DNA of 64,000 nt from Limnephilus marmoratus (GCA_917880885.1 OU862919.1:48831058-48895057), one strand, 5' to 3'. Shown: positions 42,695 to 53,930, counted from the stretch's first letter. A program made the numbers and translations. Notes: generated by a model from the letters alone, not told the origin.

Positions 42695-43868
42695 ATTAAA
42701 ATTTTAATCACTTCTTTCTTATTTTTGTTCCATATATGATTCAGACCATTTGAAATGGGTACGGAATTTTTCATTACTTATTCTGTGAAAACCTGGGGAA
42801 TCCCCTTTCGTCAAATGAATATATTATAATAATGTCATTATGATAACTGCAGCGACTAGAAACACCATCCGGGTCGAATTTTGTTTTGCGCTTGGATTTT
42901 TTATGAGTAATATTCAGTGAGAATGATTGAGAGAGGTTCGTGGGCGATGCGCGACATTTCTAAGAAAGTTTCATGGATCGTCACGTGTTCCAATTGATCA
43001 TCAAACCATCCATGTGTTCCAAGTACAAAAGTAAGAGGAAAACCATTTTCTTGTTCTGGGTGTAGTATCTGAGCTTTAGCCGAGGACTTAGCAGATTAAC
43101 TCCTGGTTTAAAACCAGTTTCATGTTCCGAATGATCTGTCAAAATTCCAGTAGCGGATTAATCTGCTGACACATTTCGAAGAAAACCGTTCTTATATTTC
43201 GAGTGGAGTTAAAAAATTCGTAATTCGTAGGAAAACCACACTACGCATTTTATGAGAGTAATACTAATTAAATCTGTGGACATGTAAGCAGATTCACCCT
43301 TAATTTAAAATCAGTTTTGTGATCAGAATGTAAATTTCCAGTTGTGGATTCATCTGCTGACACATTTTGAAGGAAAACGTTCTCTCATTCGAAGTGAATT
43401 GGAGGTTATCCACCACATACCCGCCCGGTGTAAGCAACAGAAGGTTACTATTTAACAAGGACCCTCTATTTTTTATAGAACAACCCTACAATTATAATTA
43501 ACTAAAATTAGACCCCATATTGTCCCTAGGGATTGGTTTATTTTTGACTCAACCGTTGAATAACATCCCCAAACTGTTTGGGAATCCCCCCTAAGCAGTG
43601 ATTGCAACGCACAGTCTCTCACCACTTACTTCAATTCCATCTATGGGCAGAATAAAGAATTGATATAATATGATTCGGTTAATTCGAAGCTGTTTAGTTA
43701 GATGTCACTACGCTACACTAATAGGTAGTATTTTTTTAATCATGTCAAACAATGAACAAACAGTTTACTAGTATATTATCATAATCGATGGTATTTCTTA
43801 AGGTAGGGCACAGGCATTTTAAGGTAGGGCATTGCCCCCTAATGCCCCCCCCCCTAGCTATGGCCCTG
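42695..43868. other. Non-coding interior of hAT family H copy 1
   Basis: AT-rich, with partial duplications such as GATTAAYCTGCTGACACATTT (about 43150 and 43340). No transposase frame. The right end is a C/G-rich subterminal block. Confidence 0.6.
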
Positions 43869-44263
43869 GCTTCACTTATCATTGGTGCTATGCTAATGAT
43901 AATACTGGAAGGAATTCCATCCGGTCCTATAGCCTTGTCTGTCTTCAGCTTACGGCTTAAGGCTTCTATCTCTTTCGGATTAGTTAATCCAAGAGATATG
44001 TCACCTAAGTTCCACGGAATTTCTGTTTTCGTAAATTCCTTACTGAGATCCGGGGTTTTACTATCATATACAGACCGAAAGTAGTCTGCGAACATCTGAA
44101 AAATAGATTCTGAATCTGTTATAAATTCGTCTCCATTCTTCAGGCCATTATGCGACCTGGAGTTTGCTTTCTGTATTTTATGAAATCCCTGAAACATTTG
44201 ACATCGCCTTTAATCCCGTCCTGAATTCTTTTTAAATATTACTGTTTAGTAACGGCAATGTCT

Positions 44264-44719
44264 TTTTTGAGCTCTACAAACTTTTATTTTGGTACACACT
44301 CAAAAATTTCTGAACATCTAAGGGCACGGATGCCTAAAAATCTAAACGAAGCATTTCAAATAGCACTAGAAGAAGAAAGATTAATGTCACTTCTTAATAG
44401 TACCCAGAGATTTAACTTAAAACATTGTAAACATTGCAATAAAGATGGACATACAAGTGTAAATTGTTATAAAAGAAATAATAAAAATCCAAATAAAGTG
44501 TATAACTTTATACCACGCAATAAGACTTTTGATAAAAAGAAAAACCTTATCTTTCCTGAATGTTCATTTTGTAAAAAAAAGGGACATCTAATAGACAATT
44601 GTTTCTTGGAAGATCCAAGTAAGAAAATCAATTTTAGAAGAGGAACTCCCTCAAACTCTCATGCGATCAATCATTTAAACTCTTGCGGATCCACGTCGTG
44701 CATCGCGACGCTGGAATAG
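44264..44719 (+). pseudogene. gag: Gypsy/errantivirus-like Gag C-terminus
   Basis: Resumes Gag after the Jockey/CR1 insertion, with a ISEHLRARMP block and an EEER stretch. Two CX2CX4HX4C nucleocapsid knuckles follow (CKHCNKDGHTSVNC near 44430 and CSFCKKKGHLIDNC near 44560). The frame stops at 44717-44719, and protease begins in another frame at about 44736. It packages genomic RNA in relatives. Split and not functional. Confidence 0.85.
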
Positions 44720-44735
44720 AGAACATGACCGACCG

Positions 44736-45137
44736 ATGCCAAACCAAATATTTCAACTAACTAACCCTACTAATCCCTATGTACAAGATGGTTATGATAT
44801 GTACTATAAAATATGTGTAGTGGAAATTAATAGAGAAAGTTTATTAAACCTGCCGTTTGTTAAAATACCGTTTGGTAATAATAAAAAATGTAGTCTCTTA
44901 ATAGACACAGGTGCGGCAATATCACTTATAAAAAGAAATATTCTCTATAAAAATAGTGCTCGTGAAATAAACATAAATAATAAACTAAAAGTTCAAGGAA
45001 TCGGAGAAACCGAGTCCGCCTGCAAAACAGACGGAACCATTGAACTTAAATTTCATGAAAATATAAATCACGTTTTTCACGTTATATCCAACATCAACGT
45101 AGAATATGATGGGATATTAGGAAATGATGAAAAATAA
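44736..45137 (+). pseudogene. pol: Gypsy/errantivirus-like protease
   Basis: Retropepsin-type aspartic protease with a LLIDTGAAISLI active-site motif near 44894-44929, ending with an YDGILGNDE block, as in Ty3/gypsy Pol. The frame stops at 45135, while the following codons to 45410 continue in shifted frames. The catalytic Asp is present. Confidence 0.85.
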
Positions 45138-45409
45138 AACTAAAATTAATTATGAAACAAATCAATTAATTCTTTTAAATAAAATAACAATTGACGTGCA
45201 TAACAGAATTGTTCTATACACGCTTCAACCAAGATCAGAGACATTTCTGAAAGTCAAAGTAAAAAAATAAAGATATCAAAGAAGGTATTTTATTAGACTT
45301 TGAAGTAATTAAAGGAGTGAAATTTTCTAACACACTCACTAATGTAGTCGAAGATGGGAGAGCATTAAATCGATATTAAATACAACAGAAAAAAACTATT
45401 AAGATTCAT

Positions 45410-46377
45410 ATGCTAGAAATAACTCTTTCCCCATTCGACTTGCCACAATCTATTTGTGCTATAACTGAACAAAAAATTATAAACCCTGGGCGTGTAGATT
45501 CAATAAAAAATCTAATTGGAACAAATCATCTTAACAATGAAGAATTAAAATCGTTGATAAAAACATGCGAACAATATGCTGATATATTCTTTATGGAAGG
45601 CGATGACCTTAACGCAACAAACGCGATAAAACATAAAATTGCGACCACAAATAACATTCCAATATTTACCAAAACTTATCGTTTCCCGGAAATACACAAA
45701 CAAGAGGTTAACCGACAAATTGATAAGATGTTAAAACAAAAAATATTTAGACCTTCTAATGGTCCTTATTCGTCACCTATATGGGTGGTCCCAAAAAAAT
45801 GGACGTAAGTAACGAAAGGAAGTGGAGGATAGTCATTGACTACAAAAAATCAAATGATGTCACAATTGGAGACGCATATCCCGTACCTAATATAATTTAA
45901 ATATTAGATCAGCTAGGAAACTCTAAATACTTTTCAGTATTAGATTTAGCTAATGGATTCTTTCAAATAAAGGTGGAAGAACAATATAGTGATAAAACAG
46001 CATTTACTGTCCCATCAAGTCATTATCGATATGAAAGAATGCTCTTCGGATTAAAAAACAGCCCTGCAACTTTTCAAAAATTAATGGACATTGTGTTATC
46101 AGGATTACAAGGAGTAAACTGCTTTGTATATCTAGACGATATAGTTATCTATGATAATTCTTTAGAAGATCATGATATAAAACTGAAATCGATATTCTCA
46201 AAATTAAGGGAATACAATCTAAAAATTCAACCAGATAAGTGCGAATTTCTTCAAAAGGAAGTTACCTATCCTGGACACATAATCACTGATCAAGGAGTTA
46301 GTCCAAACCCCGAGAAGATCAAAACTGTATCAGATTCCCAGCACCTAGAAACCCCAAAGAAGTCAAACAATTCTTAG
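45410..46377 (+). pseudogene. pol: Gypsy/errantivirus-like reverse transcriptase
   Basis: N-terminal RT region at 45410-45808 (PSNGPYSSPIWVVPKK), a frame break near 45800, then the palm: WRIVIDYKK, an in-frame TAA near 45898, FSVLDLANGFFQI, LFGLKNSPATFQKLM and the catalytic FVYLDDIVIY near 46120. It then ends at another shift near 46377. At least two frame breaks and one stop make it inactive, although all active-site residues remain. Confidence 0.9.
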
Positions 46378-47017
46378 GACTGGTAGGATACTATAGAAAA
46401 TTTATAGATGACTTTGCTAAGATCTCTAAACCTTTAACATCACTTCTAAAAAAGACATTAATTTTGACTGGACAGAAAATCACCAAACGCATTCGAAAAT
46501 TGGTAAAATAAACTAATAACAGCACCTGTATTACAATAAGTACTCAGACTTTTCTAAACCGTTTGTTTTGACCGCAGACGATTCCAACCATGCGATAGCC
46601 GGAATATTATCACAAGGAGAAATCGGAAAAGATTTACCTATTTGTTACGTATCTAGAACACTAAACTCAGCAGAAGGAAATTATAATACCACAGAAAAGG
46701 AATTATTGGCTGTTGTATGGTTGGTGAATCACTTTCGACCATATATTTATGGAAGAACATTCATCATAGTAACTGACCACAAACCATTATTAACTTGGTT
46801 ATTTAATGCGAAAGATCCAGGTTCAAAATTAGTTAGATGGAGATTAAAATTAGAAGAATATTCCCATGAAATTCAATACAAACCAGAAGTATTCAATTCA
46901 AATGCTGATTGCTTTTCACGCATACCAGTAAACACGTATACAACGAAGTTAGATATGACGTACAAAACCTTCTTAGAAAAGCATAACAAATTAGCTTTAG
47001 ATGATGTAATAAATTAA
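46378..47017 (+). pseudogene. pol: Gypsy/errantivirus-like RT connection and RNase H
   Basis: The connection region near 46380-46420 (GYYRKFIDDFAKISKPL) is followed by a shift. RNase H at 46568-47017 has TADDSNHAIAGILSQ, YVSRTLNSAEGNYNTTEKE and a FIIVTDHKPLLTW block. It removes template RNA in relatives. Catalytic acidic positions appear present. Confidence 0.88.
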
Positions 47018-47276
47018 CGAGTATGACGACAACTTTTTAAAATCAAAGGATAAACATATCGCATACCTGACATCAATTGACCTTGATGACTGTGTACCTT
47101 ATTGTTCTGATATTATTCATCAGTCCAATGACCAAGAAGCTTTCAAGATAAGCAACCACTAACTTTATCAGACAAAAACCGCAAAAGGAAAAACTAAAAT
47201 TTACTTTTATATTTTTATAAATGTAAACCACTATGATAAACCATCATATCCTGATGTATTTATCGCTTTTAAGAAT
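47018..47276 (+). other. Linker between RNase H and integrase
   Basis: Frames are broken here. It corresponds to the spacer region of gypsy Pol. Confidence 0.5.
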
Positions 47277-47797
47277 TTGAAATCTAAATTGATTAATAAA
47301 AAAATAAAAGAATTTTCATTATCGGACTTAACTGATTTATTTAACCACATAAACTGTGACAAACTGAAACAAATGTTGTCATACATACGAGTATTTCATA
47401 AATCAGATATAATAATCAACATGTATAGGAATAAAATCCAGAATGCTGAAGTCAATGATATCCCTAGAATACTCTTTGAGAATCATGACTCACCATTAAC
47501 AGCAGGACATTTAGGATTCCATAAAATGCATAATCGCATTAGGAACCAATATACCTGGAAAAATATGAAAAATTTATTGAAGATTATATAAACATTGTTC
47601 CCGATGTCAAATAATACGGCACCCATGATAATAACATTAACATCTAGAGAACCTTTTGAAAGACTAACTCTAGATATAGTAGGTCCGTTACCTGAAACAA
47701 AAGATGGAAACAAATTCATACTTATATTTCAAGATGACTTGACCAAATTCAGTCAAGCTTATGCAATTAAAAATGCAACTGCAAAAGAAACAGCTAA

Positions 47798-48740
47798 CAC
47801 ATATATGTTTTTAAGAGCGGAGACGGTTTACATATATATAGTTCCCGTGAGCCCTTAAGCCATAGACTCATTGTGCTATCTCCTATTTTACCTCATTCCT
47901 TTGACAACCCAGTCCCTTTTATAAAGTTCACCAGGATTGTCATTGGAAATGAAGTTATGTCTAATTCTGGTTCGACAATGTGTCTTCCCAGGTCTCATTT
48001 CCCCTCTTCACTCCTCCTTAGTTCCCCTAAGGCTCCACGGTGGAGAGTTCACCTCCCCTTGGTTCCCTAAAGGCCCCACAAGGGAAGAGTCCACTCCACC
48101 TTGGTTCCCTAAAGGCCCCACAAGGGAAGAGTCCACTCCACCTTGGTTCCCCATGGGCCCCAGGAGGGAAGAGGACTTTATCTCTCCTCGTCACTCCTCC
48201 TTGGTTCCCCTAAAGGCCCCACAGGGGAAGAGTTGACAGAGATGGCCTCATTTCTCCTCTTCACTCCTAAATGGTTTCCTGAAGGCCCCACATGGTTCCA
48301 CAAAGGCCCTGAACTGGAAGAGTGCCCTTCCCCTTGGTTCCCTGAAGGCCTCACCAAGGGAAGATTTCATGGAGGTGGCCTCAGCTCACCTATCCATGGT
48401 TTCTCCTCTTGGTTCCTCCTACTTGCCCCAGGAAGGAAGTCCACAGAGGTGGCCTCAGCACTCCTAGGTTCCCAAAAGGCCCCTAGTTTTCGAATGGTTC
48501 AATTTTTTGTCCCATGAGTTACCAGGGTAATAGAAGGTCCACTCCAGCAGAGCCCCGATTGCTGGAGTAAGGTCTAGATACTCCGAGATGCGACCTTGTT
48601 TCTCGGAGGCACCGTTTGTGACACTGTTCCCCAGGACATTCAGCCTGAGGACGGTAGCTCACACCTTGGCTTGGGATGGCTATTGCAGGTTTGTGTTTCC
48701 ACTCCCTCAGCGATGGGTTCGCCACACTCCCTACGCTGAG
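47798..48740 (-). mobile_element. Composite VNTR retroposon (family D), copy 1
   Basis: 943 bp, flanked by AACAGCTAA at 47789-47797 and 48741-48749. Read on the minus strand it has a unique head (about 48740-48490), a block of diverged 40-55 bp tandem units (about 48490-48010), a unique tail (about 48010-47830) and an A-rich end. No coding; frames across the VNTR are open by composition. The same architecture occurs at 49879-50868. Confidence 0.85.
48010..48490 (-). repeat. VNTR block of family D, copy 1
   Basis: Around ten units with a TTGGTTCCCTAAAGGCCCCA core followed by CAAGGGAAGAG, interspersed with CTCCTCTTCACTCC words on the plus strand. Units vary in length and sequence. Confidence 0.88.
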
Positions 48741-49047
48741 AACAGCTAATAACTTCATAACTTTTGTCTCATATTTTGGTATACCAAAATCGATATTAAC
48801 AGATCAAGGACAAAATTTTGTATCATCACTTCTCACCAAAGTGACTAAATTATTAAATGCCAAACACAGGACTTTAACCCCCCATCACCCTATGACTAAT
48901 GGAGCCATAGAGAGGAGCCATGCTACTTTGAAAGATTACCTTAAACATTATGTGAATCAAGATCATACTGATTGGGATAAATATTTGAATCTCACTAGGA
49001 TTAGTTATAATTCCAACATTCACTCTATAACAAAGTTCACCCCTTAA

Positions 49048-49084
49048 AACCATATCATGAAAGTAAATAAACAATTTCTTTCAG
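49048..49084 (+). promoter_or_regulatory. Possible env splice-acceptor region
   Basis: A pyrimidine run and AG (TTTCTTTCAG, AG at 49083-49084) lie just before the env-like frame. Errantiviral env is made from a spliced RNA, so this may be its acceptor. Position-based inference only. Confidence 0.3.
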
Positions 49085-49878
49085 ATGGATTGCCACATTA
49101 CTTGTAATACCTACACAGGGCAACCACATCGAGGTTATTAAAAATGGTAGTGGATTATTATATGATACTCTTGGAACAGCAAAAATCTACAGCGACTACT
49201 GGACCTTAGTAACATTCCAAGATTCTTCGAAACTGATACCTCATCATATAAAAATAATGGAAGTATATGAAAGAACTAACACTGCTTGTATAAAAATAGT
49301 TATACATGAATTGGGAAATCATTGTAAAACATCGCTTTCATCAATAAATTCGGAACTAAATGATATAGATTTCAAATTAGGCGCGATAACTCACTTAATT
49401 CGAAATTCAAACCCAGAAGAAAACCTTGCAGTAAAACGAGGATGGTTTGACGGAATTGGACATATATTTAAAACCATATTTGGTACATTAGACTCGAAAG
49501 ATGCTACATATTACGATGAAGCAATCTCAAAAGTAATTAAAGACGACAACCATATTGTCCATGTTAATAGATCAAACACAAATAGTAAAATCAACTATTA
49601 TCAACTTTAACAATACTGTTAACAAATTCAATACGAAAGAACTTCTATTGAACAGAAATCTGCCAAAAATCCAAGAATTTCTGAAGAATGTTCAAGAAGC
49701 TAACGAGAGAACGGAAGCAAACATTATTCTAATAAGTCAAATAAACCTATTGCGAGATGTGACTGCGAACTTAAGAGTTGAAAATATAATTAACTCTATC
49801 ATGTTCAGCAAAAACAACACACTGTATCCAGGACTAATAACTCCAACAAGGAAGTATAAAGAGTTGAATAAGAATATT

Positions 49879-50868
49879 ATTATTTTTTTTTTAAATAATC
49901 GGAGATGGTTTACATATATATATATAGTTCCCGTGAGCACTTATGCCATAAACCCATTGTACTATCTCCCATTTTACCTCATTCCTTTGACAGTAACCCA
50001 GTCCCTTTCATAAAGTTCACTAGGATTGTCATTGGAAATGAAGCTATATCTTCTGGTTCGACAATGTGTCTTCCCAGGTCTCATTTCCCCTCTTCACTCC
50101 TCCTTGGTTCCCTGAAGGCCCCACGACGGAAGAGGGCTTCATCTCTCCTCTCCACTCCTTAGTTCCCCGAAGGTTCCACGACGGAGAGTCCACCTCCCCT
50201 TGGTTCCCTAAAGGCCCCACAAGGGAAGAGTTCACTCCACCTTGGTTCCCCGAGGGCCCCAGGAGGGAAGAGAACTTCATCTCTCCTCCTTGGTTCCTTA
50301 AAGGCCCCACAGAGGAAGAGTTCACCAAGTTCGTTTCTCCTCTTCACTCCTGCATGGTTCCTCGAAGGCCCTCGAAGGGAAGAGGACATCATCTCTCCAC
50401 TTCACTCCTCCTAGGTTCCACAAAGGCCCCGCGCTGGAAGGGTGCCCTTCCCCTTGGCTCCTTGAAGGCCCCACAAGGGAAGAGTTCATGGAGGTGGCCT
50501 CAGCTCACCTCTCCACGGTTTCTCCTCCTGGTTCCTCCTACGGCCCCAGTAAGGAAATCCACAGAGGTGGCCTCAGCACTCCTAGGTTCCCAAAAGGTCC
50601 CTAGTTTTCGAATGGTCCAATTTTTTTTGTCCCACGAGTTACCAGGGAAATAGAAGGTCCACTCCAGCAGAGCCCTGAATGCTGGAGTGGACCTGGAGTG
50701 AGGTCTAAATACTCCGAGATGCGACTCGTTTCTCGGAGACACCGTTGGTGACACTGTTCCCCAGGACATTCAGCCTGAGCACGGTAGCTCACACCTTGGC
50801 TTGGGATGGCTATTGCAGGTTTGTGTTTCCACTCCCTGAGCGATGGGTTCGCCATACTCCCTACGCTT
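49879..50868 (-). mobile_element. Composite VNTR retroposon (family D), copy 2
   Basis: 990 bp. Flanks AATAAGAATATT (49867-49878) and AATAAGAACATT (50869-50880) are a 12-bp duplication with one change. On the minus strand: head with AAGCCAAGGTGTGAGCTACC, VNTR, tail with ATATATGTAAACC, then an A-rich end (T10 at about 49882-49892 on the plus strand). The element sits in env. Confidence 0.87.
50095..50610 (-). repeat. VNTR block of family D, copy 2
   Basis: Ten or so units with GGTTCCYYRAAGGCCCCAC on the plus strand. Order and number of units differ from copy 1, showing expansion or contraction. The 195-codon open frame across it is not a gene. Confidence 0.88.
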
Positions 50869-51062
50869 AATAAGAACATTAAGTATCAAACACAAGGAAG
50901 ACAATTACCAGCTCCCTTGACACATAATATACACATTATCATAGAAACCGCAACTTTGACTTCATACTATATAAAACACCAAGTGGTAATTATTATCTCG
51001 ATTCCGTTAACGCAGATACAAGAGTATAATCTTTATAAAGTTATACCTTTACCAATACCGTA

Positions 51063-52854
51063 CAGGACCGTAGCCAGAGTTGAATTTAAGATAGGGCAGC
51101 GGTAATTACAGGTAGGGCGCAAGGAAAAATGTAACTTGATCTGATCTGGTGAATCGATTTTCGTCGTACATGTGTAAGGCAATACTTAATTGGATGATCA
51201 AAACATTTAGTTATTTAACAATGATAAAGGATTACCTTGTGTTCTTTCACCACGTAGATAATAAGTATTTGTACACAAGGTAATTCTTGATCATTGCTAA
51301 CAATGAACTTCAGAAAAGTAGCGGCAGCATCAATGGCTTTTCATTTATGATTTATATTAGATACCAAACATAATTTGAAAATACAGAATAAAAACAAAAT
51401 TAAAAATAAGAAAAAGTCCTTCCTTAAAACAATCGAATTCTTCGATTCCACATATCATTAAAAATATGAAGTACTTCATTTAGATCAACTGACTTAGTTT
51501 TTTTCTTTTCAAAGGCTGGAAACACCGTGCCTGCCATTCTTCCGTGACCCATTGATAGCCTATGAGGTCTATTGATTGCAATCAATGTTGAAAACATAGA
51601 TTTGCACACAGCAGTGCTGCAGCCTATTGTCGCCGCAGATGCAAAAAGTTCATACATATCTCTAAACGCCTCTCTCTGCCTGAACAAATCTTGCATTGTG
51701 CTTACGTTTTATCCTCGCGACGACTCAAATAAGCTTTGACTACAGGAGCCTCTTCTAGAGATAGAATTGTAAGATCTGAAAAATTTGTTGAAATCGTGAA
51801 TTGGAGATAAATAAATTACAGGCAGCAGAAGTTTTGTTTAAGTTTTTTTAAACTTACCAAAATTTTTCAAAGGTACCATTTTGTCTACAACCAACTCAAC
51901 GAGACTCACTATAGAATTCAGAAGATTGTCGTTGTCGGAAAACCTTCTTTGTAATTCAGCAATTAGTATGTCCAACGTTTCGAAATACTCAGATTTAAAG
52001 GACTGAGTGTTCTGATCTTCTATATTTTGTCTTTCTGACGAATACGAAGTCATAATCATCCATCCGATTTGATTTTTTGACTTGTCTCTTTTGCGCCTGG
52101 GCCCTACTTTCGGAATTTTCACTTGTATATTGATTAGCTTTTTCTAAAATGTTATGATTTAGTGTTTAAATGTTTGATTAGTTTAGTTAAAGGAAACTGA
52201 TCCAGTGTTTCTTTGTGTTATTATCGATTGCCTTGAGTTTTTAATTTTTCTAAATTCGTTAATGTGTCTGCTTATGAGAATTTTTATAATGTTTCAAATA
52301 ATTTATTGGGATAACGAGTTAATGGAGTAGGTCAGTTGGTCACGAGTTAGTAGAGTGCCAGATAGACAAATGGCCTTGAACTTCCTTTAAAAAATATCGG
52401 GTCGTTTTTCGTAGTTAAGTTGATGACACTGATACAAACCGTTTAGTACGAAGAAGGCCCGAAGATATCGATCTAGGGATTGGTTTATTTATGACTCAAC
52501 CGTTTAATAGCATCCCCAAACTGTTTGGGAATTCCCCGTAAGCAGTGTACACAATGCGCGCACCACTTACACTAACCACTACTTACTTCAATTCCATCTA
52601 TGTGCAGAATAAAGAATTAGAATGATATGATTCCTTGGTTAATTCAAAGTTGTTTAGTTAGATGTCACTAATAGGTAGTATTTTTTTTCAATCATATCAA
52701 TCTATGAACAAACAGTTTACTAGTATATTATCATAGTCGATGATATTTCTTAAAGTAGGACATTTAAGTATTTATTATATTTCTTAGTATTTTAAGGTAG
52801 GGCATTTCCCCATAATGCCCCCCCCCCCCTCCCCCCCCCGTAGCTACGGCCATG
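51063..52854 (-). mobile_element. hAT element family H, copy 2, with transposase remains
   Basis: 1792 bp, start CAGGACCGTAGCC, end GTAGCTACGGCCATG. Flanks ATACCGTA (51055-51062) and CTACCGCA (52855-52862) match at 6 of 8. The first 50 bp are almost identical to copy 1 at 41863. Transposase debris lies on the minus strand. Confidence 0.85.
51424..52122 (-). pseudogene. hAT transposase remnant (family H)
   Basis: Two minus-strand blocks. 52122-51838 has a YFETLDILIAELQRRF segment of the RNase H-fold insertion region. 51696-51424 has GCSTAVCKSMFSTLIAINRP and RRIRLF, the C-terminal hAT dimerisation region. The order is correct, but the catalytic DDE core is deleted and the two blocks are in different frames separated by non-coding DNA. 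This identifies family H as hAT; the other copy is non-autonomous. Confidence 0.78.
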
Positions 52855-52996
52855 CTACCGCATAACCACAAGAATCCTGTAATATTTTCACTTATTCAGA
52901 ACGGATTTAATTACGTTGGAATTACAAAATTAAAATTGACCTATATAAGAATTAACAATATAGATAAATGTAAACTTATTATCAATAGACAATATA

Positions 52997-53405
52997 CAAG
53001 GTGTCCGGAAACTCGTAGTACAAGCGGGAAACTGGAGACTCCACATCACATTTGGAGTCGATTTTGTGGTATAACTTTTTTGATTTGAGCTTTCGTTTTC
53101 GAGTAAATCGGGTCCGAAGTTGGATTTTTTTGGTTAAATTTAAAAAAATTGTTCACTAGGGGGTTCATTTCAGCTATGTAATGTCTTATAAAATGCATCG
53201 AAGGGTAAACCGGGCTCAAAAGTTTTTTTAACCCTTTAGTTGGACCCTTAAGTTTTTTTAACCCTTTAGTTAACCCTTTGGAAAAATAGAAAAAAAAAAT
53301 ATTAAAATCGAAATGCTGAGATCGAAAAAAATAATGTTTTTGGGTTCTCTACGTGATGTAGATTCACCAGTTTCCCGCTTGTACTACGAGTTTCCGGACA
53401 CGTTG
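52997..53405. mobile_element. Mariner-like MITE
   Basis: 409 bp, start CAAGGTGTCCGGAAACTCGT. The right end is its near-exact complement over about 39 bp (CAACGTGTCCGG inverted). TA flanks both sides (52995-52996, 53406-53407). It is inserted in the env relic. Confidence 0.8.
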
Positions 53406-53437
53406 TAGGTATATGCAAAGAAGAAAACGTTTACTTA

Positions 53438-53853
53438 GGGGCCGGTCAAGTATTACATAATGCACTTGGGGGGGGGATCTTGTGAAACATTACTGTGCGT
53501 TACGAGGGGGGGGGGGGGTTCGAACAACGCGTTACGTAACATGTTTTTCTTTATTTAGATAAAAAAAACTAGGGAATTAAAATCTTCCAAGTTGGTAACC
53601 CTTTTCGTTCTCGAGATCTCTTGTTTTATTTATTACCGCAAACACAATTAAAACAAGAAAAAAGGTATTTAAGCGACTTTCCAGTACTTTGCGCAACTTA
53701 ATTGTGACTTTCAGGTAATAATTGTCACTTGGGTATTACACAACGTTTAGGGGGGGGGGGGGAGGACACGGAAAAACATTACGGCGCATTACATGGGGGG
53801 GAAGGGGGTCAAAAATCTTCAAAAATTGCATTATGTAATACTTGAACGCCCCC
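53438..53853. mobile_element. PIF/Harbinger-type MITE, 416 bp
   Basis: Starts GGGGCCGGTCAAGTATTACA and ends TGTAATACTTGAACGCCCCC, with TTA on both sides (53435-53437, 53854-53856). It has G-run subterminal blocks. The env relic continues beyond. Confidence 0.85.
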
Positions 53854-53930
53854 TTAACAGAAGATAACGCTATTTTCGAATCAAAAATTTTAGGAAACAG
53901 TCTGTCTAAAATACCCAAAGATACTATTTG

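Larger units (their letters stand above)
41863..43868. mobile_element. hAT element family H, copy 1
   Basis: 2006 bp, start CAGGGCCGTAGCTAG, end CTAGCTATGGCCCTG. Perfect duplication GCTTCACT at 41855-41862 and 43869-43876. The ends match 51063-52854. This copy lacks transposase remains; an RTE fragment sits inside. Confidence 0.95.
40648..44225 (-). pseudogene. Jockey/CR1-type reverse transcriptase, split by a hAT
   Basis: Coding blocks are 44225-43869 and 41862-40648 on the minus strand. The first has GLKNGDEFITDSESI and AIGPDGIPSS. The second has TRVSPIFKAGGKTDVKNYRP, FAKAFDRVNHDILL, GIPQGSNLGPMLF, the catalytic LLFADDLK, KDLGVVFDPELTF and a LEYASDVWAPYH tail ending at 40648. The two blocks join in frame when the hAT and one 8-bp duplication are removed. 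No endonuclease domain remains. The RT looked nearly intact before the hAT landed. It is of the Jockey superfamily; CR1 versus Jockey is not settled. Confidence 0.9.
40353..44263 (-). mobile_element. Jockey/CR1-type LINE inserted in Gag, 5'-truncated
   Basis: Minus-strand element with a (TAA)n-type 3' tail at 40353-40395 and a 5' break near 44246-44263. The flanking AATGAT/AATGTC words may be a worn target duplication. It carries the RT relic described separately and a nested hAT. The Gag frame continues on the far side. Confidence 0.8.
47277..49047 (+). pseudogene. pol: Gypsy/errantivirus-like integrase, split
   Basis: Zinc-binding region with GHLGFHKMHNRI and, in a shifted frame near 47595, HCSRC. 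The catalytic core starts with LTLDIVGPLPE near 47670 and is cut at 47797 by a 943-bp composite retroposon. It resumes at 48750 with a FGIPKSILTDQGQNF block and TNGAIERSH, giving D, D and E. After removing the insertion and one copy of its 9-bp duplication the reading is continuous. The frame ends at 49045-49047. Confidence 0.88.
49085..53930 (+). pseudogene. env: Env-like gene (baculovirus F-type fusion protein relative), in five insertion-split pieces
   Basis: Pieces at about 49086-49866, 50869-51062, 52855-52996, 53406-53437 and 53854-53930. The first carries the F-type region after a basic stretch (the KRGWFDGIGHIFK motif), with a tyrosine-rich and coiled-coil-like segment after it and one frame shift near 49600. 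Later pieces have the IPL and IPLP type spacing seen in F-like Env. Env mediates membrane fusion in infectious relatives such as errantiviruses. Here it is destroyed by a family D retroposon, a hAT, a mariner-like MITE and a Harbinger MITE, plus shifts. Assignment rests on position after integrase and on the F-type motif. Confidence 0.75.

Noticed and set aside
50066..50653. 195-codon frame, and similar ones at 48143-48517
   Set aside because: Produced by the VNTR units of the composite retroposon; repeats of Pro/Gly/Trp text, no gene.
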